Assembly: GCA_012845835.1 (NCBI GenBank)
Contig: JABAKD010000036.1
Coordinates: forward strand, 1,956,001-2,020,000
Reading direction: 5' to 3'
Origin: Undaria pinnatifida
Lineage: Eukaryota > Sar > Phaeophyceae > Laminariales > Alariaceae
Length of the DNA: 64,000 nucleotides
Shown here: positions 1 to 10,607 of the stretch, one piece after another
Numbering within the stretch: position 1 is the stretch's first letter
Layout: each line of letters begins with the position of its first letter
Notes under the pieces: generated by a model
The model's database searches: none
Told to the model about the DNA's origin: nothing
The model's input: the letters and a program-made list of their open reading frames with translations, nothing else
Program-made: the position numbers and the translations under genes

Positions 1-412
1 GTTTCATTGCGTCTTGCTGAACGTGTGCATCTGTTTATATTCCATTCCTGGAGTCTTTATTTTTTGTTGTTGCTGGTTTTTATTTTGATTTATTTTATTA
101 CTTCGTAGTTTCTTCTTTGGGTTGCTTTTTTCTGTGTTATTCATACACGGCTCACTGACATTTCCTGCGCTTTCCCATGTCCCATTGCGGTTATTTGTTT
201 TGGTTTTTCTGTTTCACAGTCTGTGATCGCAGAATTTGTATCTCTCTTGGATGAAGAATCGGGATGTTGAACACTGGGTGTTCTACTGATGACGTTCGGT
301 AGAAAGAACCGATTTAATATGAAGACAACAGACATTACAGTACAGGAGGCCTTCCAAAAACAGGGCAACACGAAAGCCAGGTTGAGATTTACAACAAAAT
401 ATGAGATCCGGG

Positions 413-476
413 AGCTGTTATACTGAAGTTTGTATAGCACACCCTTTCTCGCTTAAGAAACGCAGCCTGGGTCAGT
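413..476 (+). repeat. Dispersed repeat F, copy 1
   Basis: The core reads GTTATACTGAAGTT, then a spacer with ACACCCT, then AAGAAACGCAGCCTGG. Related copies lie at 6533-6600 and 7953-8019 in the same orientation, and at 41590-41655 and 42016-42085 inverted. I recognise no coding potential. It could be a fragment of a small non-autonomous element. Confidence 0.65.
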
Positions 477-1113
477 ATTCCTGAATCTTAGTTGGTGTCC
501 TGTACTGCGGTATGTGAACTTCAACTTTGGAACGGCTGTCCGAAAACACGAAAATACTTGAAACACGCACCACGAGAAGAGCGAAGCTGGAAGAAGGTAC
601 GTATGAAGCTGCTTTTGGAAGCACCGGGCTGCCTAGAACACGACACACGGCACAACACTATCCCCCCCTGCTCTGCGCGGCAGCGACATCAGTATTAACA
701 GTGGAAACGCGACGATGCTGGTTTCCGGCTGTTGGGGGGGTAGTAGCTATCATGATGTCCAATGAGCTTTTCGGCTTTGATGAAACCACCTTGCAATATC
801 CCAGCCAACGGTGAGTAGGTTTGTAGAGATGAACAAAAACATTATTTGCCGACCACTGGGGTGGTTAGGAAACAACACATGAGACAAAACCAAGCCCGAC
901 CCGGTTGATGGGGCGGCGGCTGACCGGGTCGGCGGCCCGAGTAGTAGAACGCGATGCTGCTGCTGTTCAGTTGTGGCGAGCCCTGTGGCTGTCGTGATCT
1001 CTACAAACGCACTGGCGTTGTATTTCCCCCTAACAACCACGACCAAAAAAGCATTTGTATTTGTGTCTCCCGCCTATATTTTCTAGCCATCAACCCCTTC
1101 ACTCCTTCCGGGA

Positions 1114-1157
1114 GCATGTGTGCCGGCGACAGCCGGCACATGCGGAGCCTTGTTACT
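1114..1157. repeat. TGCCGGC hairpin repeat, copy 1
   Basis: An imperfect inverted repeat: GCATGTGTGCCGGC, a four-base loop, then GCCGGCACATGC, followed by GGAGCCTTGTTA. A second copy with the same structure and tail lies at 62058-62103. Each copy has one small bulge in the stem. Confidence 0.6.
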
Positions 1158-1429
1158 ATCACTATGGCCATTTTAGTGTTTCATCTTTCAACTCCATCTT
1201 TCATCTGAGGATGTACAGCATGATTGTCAACGTTGATCGCTCGTAGATATCCCCAAAACAAAAAAGTAAAGGAAAACCAAACAAAAGGAAGCATATGCAC
1301 AAAGTCTACAACCCCTCCGTACCCAGACAGCAGATGAACCGCAAACAAAACCAGGCAAGGAATCAAACGCACAATTTTTAGCAACCTTTTGTGCCCAGTT
1401 CCAGCCAGCATCGACCTAATTCGTCGAAG

Positions 1430-2095
1430 CTAGGCCAAGCCTTTAGACAATACTGCACTCGCTTGCGTTTGGGGTACCTGTTCTGCGTCCAGACCAAGGT
1501 GTGCCTCAATATCTTCCACCTCCAGACCGACGAGTTCCGCCACCTCATCCAGGTCTAGATCGCTTTCGTCCGGCCCCTCTTCGAGGTCAAGACCTGCGTC
1601 GTCCTCCGCCTCTTCCTCCGCCTCTTCGGGGTCTGAATCACGTTCTTCCGCTGGCCCCTCTCCTAGGTCTAGGCCCATGGCGTGGACAACCTGTGCCAGG
1701 TCAAGGCCAAGGTCTTCGGCCGCCTGTGCGATGGCGAGACCAAACCCTTCTGCCACCTGTTCGACGGCCAGGTCGCCGTCTTCCTGCCCCTCTGCCACAG
1801 GCAGGTCAACCTCTTGCGGCACAGGTTGGAGTCGCCGTTGGAAGGGGACCCTCTCGGGTTGGCATGCTTCATTCTTCTGCTGGCCAACACAAAACAGCCG
1901 ACGATGTAAGTAGGGGATGCAGCGGGGGAGGGAGAAGCATCGGATGGTAGGGCCTGAAGAGAGGAAAATGTTCGCGCAACTTTGTTGCTTCTGTTGATTA
2001 GCAAAACATGGCGGACAATACAACAGGCGGCCGCGGAGCGGAGGAGTGAGAAACAGTACGCAGTTGATCTCAGAGTCGGCCACAAGGAAATGCAT
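1430..2095 (-). CDS. Acidic-repeat protein, family J copy 1
   Basis: A 221-codon open frame. A Cys-rich start region with CPPCFANQQ (about residues 27-35) is followed by a conserved ...VPQEVDLP block near residues 92-99. Then comes an array of acidic leucine-containing repeats of the type EDLGLDLAQV, with long Glu/Asp stretches. The C-terminus carries VPQTQASAVLSKGLA. Copies at 19.0-20.0, 51.4 and 57.2 kb keep C-[AVF]-NQ-[QE]-x4-C and the QxxAVxLK C-terminus, so the frame is probably real. Relative to those copies this one has one extra A near the end, which stops it just before the conserved WPSF segment. The start Met is uncertain because the region before the NQQ motif is not alignable in length between copies. 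The function is unknown. The composition suggests a disordered, charged protein, which is inference only. Confidence 0.5.
   Translation of the reverse strand: MHFLVADSEINCVLFLTPPLRGRLLYCPPCFANQQKQQSCANIFLSSGPTIRCFSLPRCIPYLHRRLFCVGQQKNEACQPERVPFQRRLQPVPQEVDLPVAEGQEDGDLAVEQVAEGFGLAIAQAAEDLGLDLAQVVHAMGLDLGEGPAEERDSDPEEAEEEAEDDAGLDLEEGPDESDLDLDEVAELVGLEVEDIEAHLGLDAEQVPQTQASAVLSKGLA
1990..2070. repeat. Motif K, copy 1
   Basis: The sequence AACATGGCGGACAATACAAC continues with GGCGGCCGCGGAGCGGAGGAG and GAGAAACAG. It is one of about nine copies of a conserved ~60-bp block around ATGGCGGGCGAT...GGAGCGGAGGAGAGAG. On the minus strand it leads directly into the NQQ motif of family J. Confidence 0.6.
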
Positions 2096-2175
2096 GATAT
2101 TATTATCTACCAGGCAGGTAGGTAACGGTGTACGGATAAAATAATTCAGTGGTACCTGGTAGTTATTATTATTCC

Positions 2176-3804
2176 ATCCGCCATGTGACGGTGTGTAGAG
2201 CTTGATCCAATCCTACCGCTCACCTACGATCCACATACAGAAGGATATGCAGGGACTATCTACTTCAAACACGGAAGATGTTATGTTGACAATCAGACCT
2301 GCGTGCCTGACGACAAAAGACCAGTGATGTACAGCAGTAACCCCGCTTATGAATAATAATCCATTGGTTCGCACTATTTCCGTATTACTTGAAAATTTAA
2401 TATATTCTTTAATCTCTCCCTTCGGCGGAGACGAAAATCGTATATATCATAGGAGGTAATAACTAGTCAATCATTAGATAGATTCGGGCTGGAGCTGTAT
2501 TTTTTCGAAGCTTGAGTTAAGGCCCCCACAAATAAGCGGGGTTTCTTGTTCCCAGGCCAGCAGTTTCCAATTCCCACCAACTTCCTACCGCAAACAATAT
2601 CCCACACTAATTCCTCGAGCCTTGATGCAAACCTGGCAATTGAAGCTCAAGCCAGAAACTCACTGTTATGGAATAATAGTTAATCATTATACTATGGTGG
2701 GACAATTGATTTGGGGTTTAGTTCATAAACTTTACTATCTGCTCCTTCTTCGGGAAGGGAGGAGACCGTCCGTGCTAAAGAGCGCCACAACTAGATGGGA
2801 CTGTAAAAGTAGAATTTCGAGTGTTCTCCAAGCAATCACGATGCACTGGGGACACCCGATCAGCGGATTTCCCAAAGACAACAATATGGATCTTTCTGGG
2901 ACAGCACACGCACCAGCGCCCAAAGACAACATAGAAAAAATATGTTGGGTTGGCTTTGGTCGGGTCGGGACTAGCCTGCTTCCCACCAACGCGCACAGTT
3001 GACGGCAGGTACAGTCATCCACCCGCGCGAGTTCCTATTAATAGCAAAAATAATACCATAAAAAGCTCAATTCGCTGGCAGGGATTTACGCAGCAGGATA
3101 TTCGTATCGTATTTGCCGTCAAGTTGTTGGCATTGGTCGGACACTTTCAACGCGTGCGCGTTGGTTGGACAATTCGAAGAATAGTCGCAGATCTTGGTTG
3201 ACAGTCGGTCGTACAATCCCTGTCGCAGAATCCGACTTCGTGTAACTCGAAAGGGGGGAATACGTATTGCGGCGTCTGAAGCTAGAGGCTTGTTTTCGCT
3301 CGTAATAATAATCGAACTCACAGCTGACGTATATAAAAACAAGGTTATAAAATAATAGCATGACTGTCAACAACAATACGCAAACAAGTGCGATACTAGT
3401 ACCTGCCGGCCTGACGTTTGCCGGGATTAAACACATGGACGGATAACCGCCAACGAGGCGTGTTTTACGAAAATGAAAACCCGATGTAGCTGTGGGGTTT
3501 AGGTTTCCGTAGAAAATCCTATTTGCAAACTGTGTGTCGGGATAGTTTGATCGCACGCGCTACGCGGGGTGTACAAATGTCGTCATGAAGGTTATTGGTC
3601 GGTTATTCCCTTTGTTTACAGTAGTGCTATGTGGTATCAGAGGTTCAACAGGGTGGTTTTACAACGTAGGTCAGCCTTTAGTCCCCGTGTTTTTCTTGTA
3701 CTTTCTGGGACGTTTTTGAGTGATCAACGTTGTATGTTGCTCATTCATGCTGCACATTGTCGGAGGGCAAATACAGTAGCAATATACCAATCCACACACG
3801 GAAA
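2176..3804. other. Intergenic stretch left of the RING gene
   Basis: No exon is recognised. A CCCACACTAATTCC motif at 2600-2615 is shared with the degenerate repeats at 33.7-35.5 kb. A block at 2981-3070 (CCCACCAACGCGCACA, then GCGAGTTCCTATTAATAGC) recurs at 6685-6765 and, in part, at about 42.85 and 57.65 kb. A GTCGGGTCGGG stretch lies near 2960. Opposite-strand open frames at 3067-3556 overlap one another and carry no motif. Confidence 0.5.
2981..3070 (+). repeat. Dispersed repeat G, copy 1
   Basis: It shares CCCACCAACG-GCACA-TTGAC and CGCGAGTTCCTA-TAATAGC with 6685-6765. The GCGAGTTCCTAG segment is also seen at 42870 and 57657. Its nature is unknown. Confidence 0.55.
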
Positions 3805-4913
3805 CTACGTAAAACCCGATTTGAGGGGGACACCCGCATTGAGGCGGTCGTAATTCACCTCCGCATTGTTGACTTTGAGAATCTTCTCCACTTCCAAGAC
3901 ATCATTCCGGCATACAGGGCAAACCGTCGCCTCCTCGCTCGCCCACTTGCTGATGCAGTCAAAGCAGAATCGGTGTTGCTGCAAACACAAAAAAACAGAA
4001 ATAAAACGTAGTTAGACTGGTAATGTTCTTCGCCTTCCGAAGGTGTGCAGTGAATGTTTCACAATAAAAGTGAAAGCTGACACAATAACAGATTTATCTC
4101 GACCACTCGATTGATCGAACTCACGTCTGGCGTGTATGAACCCCCCCCCCAGCAATCTCACCCAATCGATTATATTTTTCTGCGTGTACTCGCTTGGGTA
4201 CGCACTACCTCTCTCTCAACAGTTAGTTTTTAAACCTACTATCGTATCGCAAATGTTTTTGTTTGGTTACAACTTGTTCTATCGAGTCGCCGTGCGTCCT
4301 GCTCCGCATTTACATACCGCCCCCACACAGGTAAACTGCGTGCCTACAGTCATACAGTCGGTCTCCTTTTTGTTGTTTCTCTTGGGTGTTTTCTTCTCAT
4401 CTGGGGATGGTATCAATATTAACAACTACGTATGTTTATGGGTCATCGACGTTTAATCTAATGCTGCACATTTTAGATGGAAAACAAAGTAGCATGCGCC
4501 AAACGCTAGCACCGGCAGTATACCGGACACCGGCACTATTGGGCGTAGCACTGGTGCTGGTACTAGTATAGCGAGTCTCAGCCGTGCCAAGCGATAACAC
4601 CGGCACTGTTCCGGCAATAGGCACTATTCGAACCCGGCATTACATGCAGTGCCAAGCGATTACACCGGCACCATAACGGCAATAGGCACGATACAATAAG
4701 CACTATAGGAAAAGTCCACTGCACCCCCCCACCGTAGTCTTGAACACTCACACATTCAGGGATGCCCAAAGCACCAATATCAGCAAGCTTCTCCAGGCAA
4801 ATGGGGCAGCGGTCGTCGTCGGGGCTGGCCTTGGCCGTGCGCTTTCCCTTTTCAGGCTTATCGGGGGTACGGCCGTGCGTCCTTCCACCTCCTCCTTCCT
4901 TTTCAGACGCCAT
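3805..4913 (-). CDS. Two-exon RING-finger (C3HC4) protein
   Basis: Exon 1 runs from the ATG at 4913 to 4752 (54 codons). Exon 2 runs from 3978 to the stop at 3805-3807 (57 residues plus stop). The 773-bp intron starts GTGAGT at 4751 and ends TTTGTGTTTGCAG at 3979, phase 0. The join gives CPIC, 14 residues, CQHRFCFDC, 11 residues, then CPVC. This is a complete C-x2-C-x14-C-x-H-x2-C-x2-C-x11-C-x2-C RING, residues about 36-77 of 111. The N-terminus is Gly/Lys/Pro-rich and charged; the C-terminus is a short tail with NYDRLNAGVPL. RING domains of this type bind two zinc ions and usually act as E3 ubiquitin ligases; that role here is inferred from the family. The gene could have further 3' exons. 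A paralogue with the same split lies at 57644-62965. The intron carries palindromic repeat B. Confidence 0.8.
4509..4708. repeat. Palindromic repeat B, copy 1 (inside RING intron)
   Basis: Repeated short words GTGCCAAGCGATTACACCGG and CACTGTTCCGGCAATAGGCA occur here, giving GGCACTAT/ATAGTGCC self-complementarity. Related copies lie at 45841-45990, 46778-46946, 51771-51945, 58494-58602 and 59058-59279. No coding potential is evident. The structure resembles a foldback or MITE-like element. Confidence 0.65.
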
Positions 4914-4924
4914 CCTTTGTCGTG

Positions 4925-5010
4925 TTCGTGTTGTCGTCAGAGTTTTGGGGGGGGGAGGGGCGGGAGTTGGGGAGAGGGGGGCGGAGGGAGGGGCGGCGGT
5001 GGGAGCACAC
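4925..5010. promoter_or_regulatory. Homopurine tract just upstream of RING exon 1
   Basis: About 12-100 bp upstream of the minus-strand ATG lies a G-rich homopurine run on the + strand, polypyrimidine on the coding strand. The paralogous exon 1 at 62965 has a comparable tract at 63025-63135. A shared upstream tract fits a promoter or 5' leader, but no TATA-like or other core element can be assigned. Confidence 0.35.
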
Positions 5011-5021
5011 ATTGACTGCAA

Positions 5022-5096
5022 CGATAGTAGTAGCAGGAGTAGCAGTAGTAACAGTAGATATAGTAACAGTAGTGACATGCCATAGTAACAGTAGTG
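5022..5096. repeat. AGT-type microsatellite
   Basis: Imperfect AGT/AGC trinucleotides (ATAGTAGTAGCAGGAGTAGC and onward). A similar tract lies upstream of the paralogous exon 1 at 63225-63370. Confidence 0.8.
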
Positions 5097-6340
5097 CCGC
5101 CGGAGACCCCTGCCCGCGAAGGGCCCACCATGCGTTGGAGTGGTAAAAACCTGCGCATTGTATCGGCGTTTGAGATCGGAATGAACTATACGCTGGACAT
5201 TGCCGGAAGGAAAAATATATACCTGGTACGAAATTGATCAAAATGTGCGTCGTTCCCCCTTCTTTTCCCCTCTACAAGGCATGCTTTGGGCTGGCTTGAG
5301 ATGGCATGCAGATTGCCATGAAATAAGCACAAAGCGATGATAAAAAGAACGTTTTCAAAATCCGAAACATGTTTTTTCCCCTCTATCTGTTCGATATTCT
5401 GGAAGCCTGTTTCGTCCTCAGGCAGAGAAAAACGGCAGCGTTTTGACATGCATTCCACCCAAACCGAAACGTTATATGTACCGCAAAAACACCGAACGGG
5501 TTGACTGTGTCGTGTAGCATAAGAAAAGGGCGCCTACACAACGAAAACGCCATCAGCGAAAAACACCCTCTTTTGTTTTTCGCCTGCGGGGAACTATACC
5601 CACGGAGAAAACTGTTGAGGAGCTCAAAAACGGATGTTTGGCCAGCCGCATATAGCCTCCGATGGACTATGCGACGTGCGCAGTGATGACGAAATATCTG
5701 CGTCAGCGCCACTTTCACCACCTAATTGTGTTTGTGTTAATTATTCTTAGTGGTATCCATCCTACAATGGCAGCATGAGCTTCCACGTCGACTAATTACA
5801 CCAACATTAAACATAGCCATTAACAGAAAGTGGAAGAACACGTAGGAAAACAACCCCATGGAAAAGGAAACCTACTGTACGCAAGAACTCTACGACGCGT
5901 GCTATGATACGATATATGGGGATAGCACCAATTGCCGTAAATATGTACGTCCGACGCGGCTCATCAACTGAGGAGCTACTCATGGTCGTTTGAATATCAT
6001 GTGTGCTTTTACATTGTTTTTCGTTCCACACGTAAGGCACGCGATTGGTCATGCAGTTACACCTTCGGTTTTCCTCACAAAATCCGTCTTGAGTGGTGCA
6101 TAGACCGCCTTAATCGACGAGTCTTACGAAAATATACTGCATGTTCTACCTACGTCGTGCCACTCGTCGTTCCTCTTTTGTGTACCTACTCCCGTCTCAG
6201 TATCGATATATGTGTAACCCTTGTGTGATGTTGTATTGTATGCACAGACGAACGAGATTCGGGATTCTTGCAGTTTGTTGTTCTCGCGATACGCTCGCAA
6301 GAAGGCACCTGGTACACAGTATACAGTACAATACACCTAT
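5097..6340. other. Gene-poor stretch with repeat E
   Basis: No exon is recognised. Short open frames on both strands lack motifs. The region 5390-5722 resembles 9990-10406 (repeat E). Confidence 0.45.
5390..5722. repeat. Dispersed repeat E, copy 1
   Basis: It shares GCCTG-TTCGTCCTCAGGCAG near 5403 with 10006. An A/T-rich middle contains TTTTTCGCC-type words, and the end reads TTTCACCACCTA at about 5714, as at 10395. The middle is only loosely alignable by eye. Confidence 0.5.
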
Positions 6341-6490
6341 ACTGTATTGATACCAAGAAGCAGGATGCCTACTGTTGCATTGATACTAAACAACAGGACA
6401 CGTACTATATTGATTCTAAGAAACAGAACACCTACTGTATTGGTATAGAGTACATGACATCTACTGCAACGATACGAAGAAACACGGCCA
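6341..6490 (+). repeat. In-frame 30-33 bp minisatellite
   Basis: About five degenerate units begin TACTGTATTGATAC...AAGAAACAGGACAC. Unit lengths are multiples of three in the clearest copies, so an open frame at 6268-6507 reads as YCIDTKKQDA-like peptides (YCIDTKKQDAYCCIDTKQQD and so on). No start context or flanking exon supports a real protein. I treat it as a repeat with incidental coding potential. Confidence 0.6.
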
Positions 6491-6532
6491 TAAGACAGGC
6501 AGGCTGATGTTCGTAGCAGTGCAACACATCAA

Positions 6533-6600
6533 GAAGTTGTTATACTGAAGTTAGTGTAAAACGCACCCTCGGCCATATAAGAAACCCAGCCTGAGTCAAC
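6533..6600 (+). repeat. Dispersed repeat F, copy 2
   Basis: It matches GTTATACTGAAGTTAGTGTA, then ACGCACCCT and TAAGAAACCCAGCCTGAGTC, as in copy 1. Confidence 0.7.
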
Positions 6601-6684
6601 GTTTCTGTTTCTAGGTTGCCCTGTATTATTAAAAATGCCTTCCTTTTATCGTTCGCTCTCCATGTTGTGTCGTTTCGTTTCCTG

Positions 6685-6765
6685 ATTCCCACCAACGCAC
6701 ACAATTGACCTTATCTACACGTATGCACCACCGCGAGTTCCTAATAATAGCGAAATCTAAAAGTT
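6685..6765 (+). repeat. Dispersed repeat G, copy 2
   Basis: It matches 2981-3070 in CCCACCAACGCACACAATTG and CGCGAGTTCCTAATAATAGC. Confidence 0.55.
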
Positions 6766-8594
6766 TATACCAGGTACAAAATCTAAAACAGCGTGATAAC
6801 TCAAATGAGTTTGTTTCAGAAAATGCAAATAATGTTGGGCTTTTTCTCGCAGGCCTGGTCGGGTCAGCGTGGCTCTACGGCTCTACTCGAACGCCTGACA
6901 TTTTTCACCGTACTGATGCCCGTGAACGGCGGAAGAGGGTGACATGGCCACATGTTTTTAATGAAGGGCCTAGGGCTGAGGCTGGCGACGGAGATGTTTC
7001 TCCACCGGCCGTAGACCTTGGAAAAGGCTAATAACCGTCAGTCCTTTTCAATGGAAGAACCAATGTTCTTCGTTTTTGTTTTTGTGGACGAGTCGGTTCC
7101 CGGTTCTCCAAGGCATGCCTGTACAGGTTTTTTTGCGAACTTACCAAAAAACTGACGTCTCTGGTTGCATCGATAGCAAGTAATAACATGTTACGTCCCA
7201 AGCCAATTTAACACCCTGGTACTGAAACTTACAAAACACGAGACTGCAGCACATTACGCGCTTTTGCCACACAAACGTCCAACAAACGTCCACGCGGTTT
7301 TGTGGAGTCAGACTCTAAAATGTTTCACACGTGTTCTTTGCGCCCATTCCGAGGCCTGACCGACAGTTTTTGTACATAGTTTTGTCATTTTGGTTAGAAA
7401 TTCGGGGTCTAAGCTGGTCGATTGTGGGCCAAATGTCCCCAAAAAGGCAAATGACCAAATTCCAGGCAAAAAAAAAACAAAAAAAAAACGAACACCTCAA
7501 TCAGCGACCGTTTGGCAGAGGCATAAAGAACACGTGAGCGTAAATAAAATTAGGACCTACCCCCCAAATACGGCGTGGACTTTGGACAAGCAAAAAAGTT
7601 TGCACGTTTAGCGCGGACCATCCTATAGAATGCCGCCATTGCCCCATAGCGCCGTTAAACCGCCCTGTCTGTGGAGGTAGTACCACGACCCCGAAACGGA
7701 CGGCGACCGCTCCAAAACGAATGACGCGGTTTCTCGATGCAGAGTGGGTGAAATTTCAACGCACAGTGCCCCCTCAAGCAGGCTCCTTGCTGTTTGGGCG
7801 CAACAACCAAACCCTATCAAGGCTGTCAACCGCCTTGAAACGAGTAAGGCTGTTAAGACGGTCGAATGGTCGGTGCACGATACCGCCTAATACAGGCTCG
7901 CTACAGGGTAATACAGAATGCCAGGCGGACGTTGACAGAAAAATAATAAGTTCGGGAGCCGTTACGCTGAAGTTAGTGCAGAACGCGCCCCGTCCCAAAA
8001 ATAGAAACCCAGCCTGCCGTCCAGCAATCCTGTTTTTTTTTAACGTGTTCTGTACATTAAAAGGTAATCGCAAAACCCCAACGAGGTTGTCAACCGCCCT
8101 ACTGCAGAACGAATAAGGCAGTTCCTCGAGATACGGCGGTCGAAATGTTAATTTGGGCTCGCAAATGCTGCCTTATACAGGCGCGCAGCTGGCCCCCCGG
8201 TGGTTCAATAATAGTAGATAGTAAGCGCCGCGTAACTATTGCGGTCAAATTGGTCAATTTCGAATTTTGGTAAGGACCTTTGGAAAACAAAATGAAAGGT
8301 CGCAAGTGCGAGAGCGCGAGTTGGCTTAATAGAAATCGACGAGCAGTGGGAATGGTAAACCGTATGCGCGACGAAAATGATGCCATGTACCGGGGAGGAG
8401 TAGAGATTACACCTAACCTGTGGCCACGGCTTGTCCAGGAGGTTGCTGAGGGTAAAACCTCTTGCCATAGGAGTTGAGCTGGGAAGTAAGAGGCGTTACG
8501 AGCGATACAAATATATACACTGTGTGCTACGAATTACACCATACGCACACCAAGTTGGCCTCCATGTGCTTACTTGTTAGGGGCTTCCTCGTGA
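6766..8594. other. Gene-poor stretch
   Basis: No supported gene. A/T homopolymer runs occur near 7465-7490 and 8030-8042, and repeat F copy 3 lies at 7953-8019. The opposite-strand open frames at 7721-8116 and 7774-8073 shadow each other. Confidence 0.45.
7953..8019 (+). repeat. Dispersed repeat F, copy 3
   Basis: It reads GGGAGCCGTTACGCTGAAGT, TAGTGCAGAACGCGCCCC, then TAGAAACCCAGCCTG. Confidence 0.65.
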
Positions 8595-8595
8595 T

Positions 8596-8632
8596 AGACG
8601 ATAGACGATTGACGATTGACGATAGACAACTA
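8596..8632. repeat. GATAGAC heptamer tandem repeat
   Basis: Five consecutive heptamers, GATAGAC or GATTGAC. Confidence 0.85.
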
Positions 8633-9989
8633 ATCCCACGATAGGTACGATGCAGGCAGTAGCGCTTTCTGACTAAAGTATTTCTGACGACAGACGGGGC
8701 TGGCTCTTCGGCCGAGGAACTATTCAACGTCGTTGGGGTTCCAGTTGTGTCTTCCAACTATTTTTGTTTTTGATATCTGTTACCATACCAGGTAGTAGAC
8801 CATTTAATCATCGGGTTGAATGCCACATGTCCCAAAAGATTTTTTTTGTCGAAGTGTAGAAATGTTTCGTTACTTAGTAAGGAGCCTAAAAAATTAGATG
8901 GTGCGCCCCAGCGGTAATTTCAAGGCGGGAAAATTACCTACATTAACCCTGGTAGCATTGGCGTCCGGCTAGTGGTGTGACCCCGCACCACGAGCCTCCC
9001 CCCCCGGAGGGCCTTGGGAATGCTCCCGGAGGGCCGCCGGAGTTCTTTTTTTTGTCATAGATGCATCAGTATACTCAAGAAATGTGCGTCTAGACCGCTC
9101 ATGTTATCCTCTTGTATACGTGGCGCTGGCTGCCTTAGAATGCTATCTATGCATTTTGGAAAGAAACAATGGCGAAGTGACGATCAGTAAGCATCACACG
9201 TTTTGTGAGGTGCTTGCATGGGGGACACACTGTCCCCGGCCTGGTCTTCCTGTTCAAGAGGTCCTCGTTGCCTCTAACCTGCGTGAAGCATTGTTGTTAT
9301 GATGGAAGAATAGCATCTGCATTATCCAATTTCGGTTCGCGCATGAACTCTGATGAACCAAAGACTCGGGCCTCGCCCTGAATCCTAAACAAACGGCTCG
9401 GGCCAAGCGTTGCCTTGAATTCGAAACAAACGGCTCGGCCCAACCTCGTCCTGGATTAGAAAAAAAGAACGGGCCAAGCCTCGACCTGAACCCTAAAAAT
9501 TTCCCCAACCCTGTAGCCTAGCACGCTACCGCCGCAGCCAAAACCATCTGTGGGCTCACTGACAATTTTGTAAGGTTATAGGTGTCCTGCCGACGACGCC
9601 ATTTGTAAGGTTATAGGTGGGGACACAGAGTGCCCCCTGCAGGTTTGCCAATTGAGCAGGTCCTCGGAGAGTACTCACTTTCTTTGCCTTCGTAGAGACG
9701 TAGATTTATCCGATTCCACTAGAAGAGCCGCGGATAACTTCTGCTATCGGAGGCACGTGCCTCCGATTTATTTCCTAACTTTCCCGAATATAAAACGCCA
9801 ACCTTATCATACGAAACCTATCCAAATGATCTCAAATTCGGATAATTACAGGCCGTTTGAGGCCGTATCTTAACAATTTCCCGGGGACGCAACGTTCCCG
9901 CTATTCGCGGTGCGCTACGATCCCGGGGTTGCCAGGCGATTACTCAATGACACGTTTTTTTCCTGAAGTCACAGGGAAGTTCCTCTCCC
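8633..9989. other. Gene-poor stretch with small repeats
   Basis: No gene is recognised. It includes the hairpin GGGGACACACTGTCCCC at 9221-9237 and a related GGGGACACAGAGTGCCCC at 9620-9637, each followed about 25-45 bp later by CAAGAGGTCCTCG / GAGCAGGTCCTCG. TTGTAAGGTTATAGGTG occurs twice (about 9570 and 9604). A three-unit tandem repeat lies at 9355-9490. Confidence 0.5.
9355..9490. repeat. ~45-bp tandem repeat
   Basis: Three imperfect units of the form AACAAACGGCTCGGGCC, AAGC, then CTTGAATTCGAA. Confidence 0.6.
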
Positions 9990-10406
9990 TTTTCGAGCTG
10001 TTTGAGGCCTGCTTCGTCCTCAGGCAGAGGGAAACAGCAACGAAAGCAGTTCCAATCCAATTATCAAAGGAAGTAAAGTACTTTATACACAAAGACGAAA
10101 CCAGACCCAAATAAAGCACATACTATCATTAAGACGAAAACAACAGTAAAAACGCCTCAAAGGATGTTTCGTCTGCGAAGAAAAGCACGCCGCTTTTTTT
10201 CTGGCCTACCGCGAAACAGACCGAAACATTTTTTTTCGACTACGTACGGCGAATTACGACCTCCACAGCTTTTTTCGCCCGCAACGAAAAAACGGGTGGC
10301 ACAGGAAAAGAATGGTGGGAAGCCGCACCATGCCTTCGGCACGTGGTGAAAAAAACGGGATTTACGACAAAAACGTGCGCCAGCGCAACAACATTTCACC
10401 ACCTAT
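9990..10406. repeat. Dispersed repeat E, copy 2
   Basis: See copy 1 at 5390-5722. This copy is longer and has extra TTTTTTCG/CGAAAAAA words that can pair with one another. Confidence 0.5.
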
Positions 10407-10555
10407 TTTAAGCCCTGCTGCGCGTTGCTGTAAGCAGATAGATAGACGAGGGAGGTTTAAGCACCAGGAACCAGGATAATACGTACTCGGGTCCCGTGTC
10501 ACAATACATTCCGTATGGGCAACCGTACAACAGCAGTACAAAAATGAGATTTGAG

Positions 10556-10607
<52 letters not shown>

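Larger units (their letters stand above)
1..1189. other. Gene-poor left edge
   Basis: I see no convincing exon here. Several small open frames overlap on both strands with no family motif. The stretch contains one copy of dispersed repeat F (413-476), a CCCGACCCGG/CCGGGTCGG-rich segment at about 893-937 related to the hairpin at 23.4 kb, and the TGCCGGC hairpin at 1114-1143. Confidence 0.5.
1190..2175 (-). repeat. Family J unit, copy 1
   Basis: The outer segment near 1190-1260 (ATGTACAGCATGATTGTCAA, then a GATCGCTCGTAGATATC-like stretch) recurs at about 18985-19045, 51185-51255 and 56895-56960. The far end carries motif K (ATGGCGGACAATACAACAGG, near 2008). The unit encloses the acidic-repeat reading frame at 1430-2095. 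Four copies of this arrangement in one window point to a dispersed, gene-bearing repeat. Confidence 0.65.
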
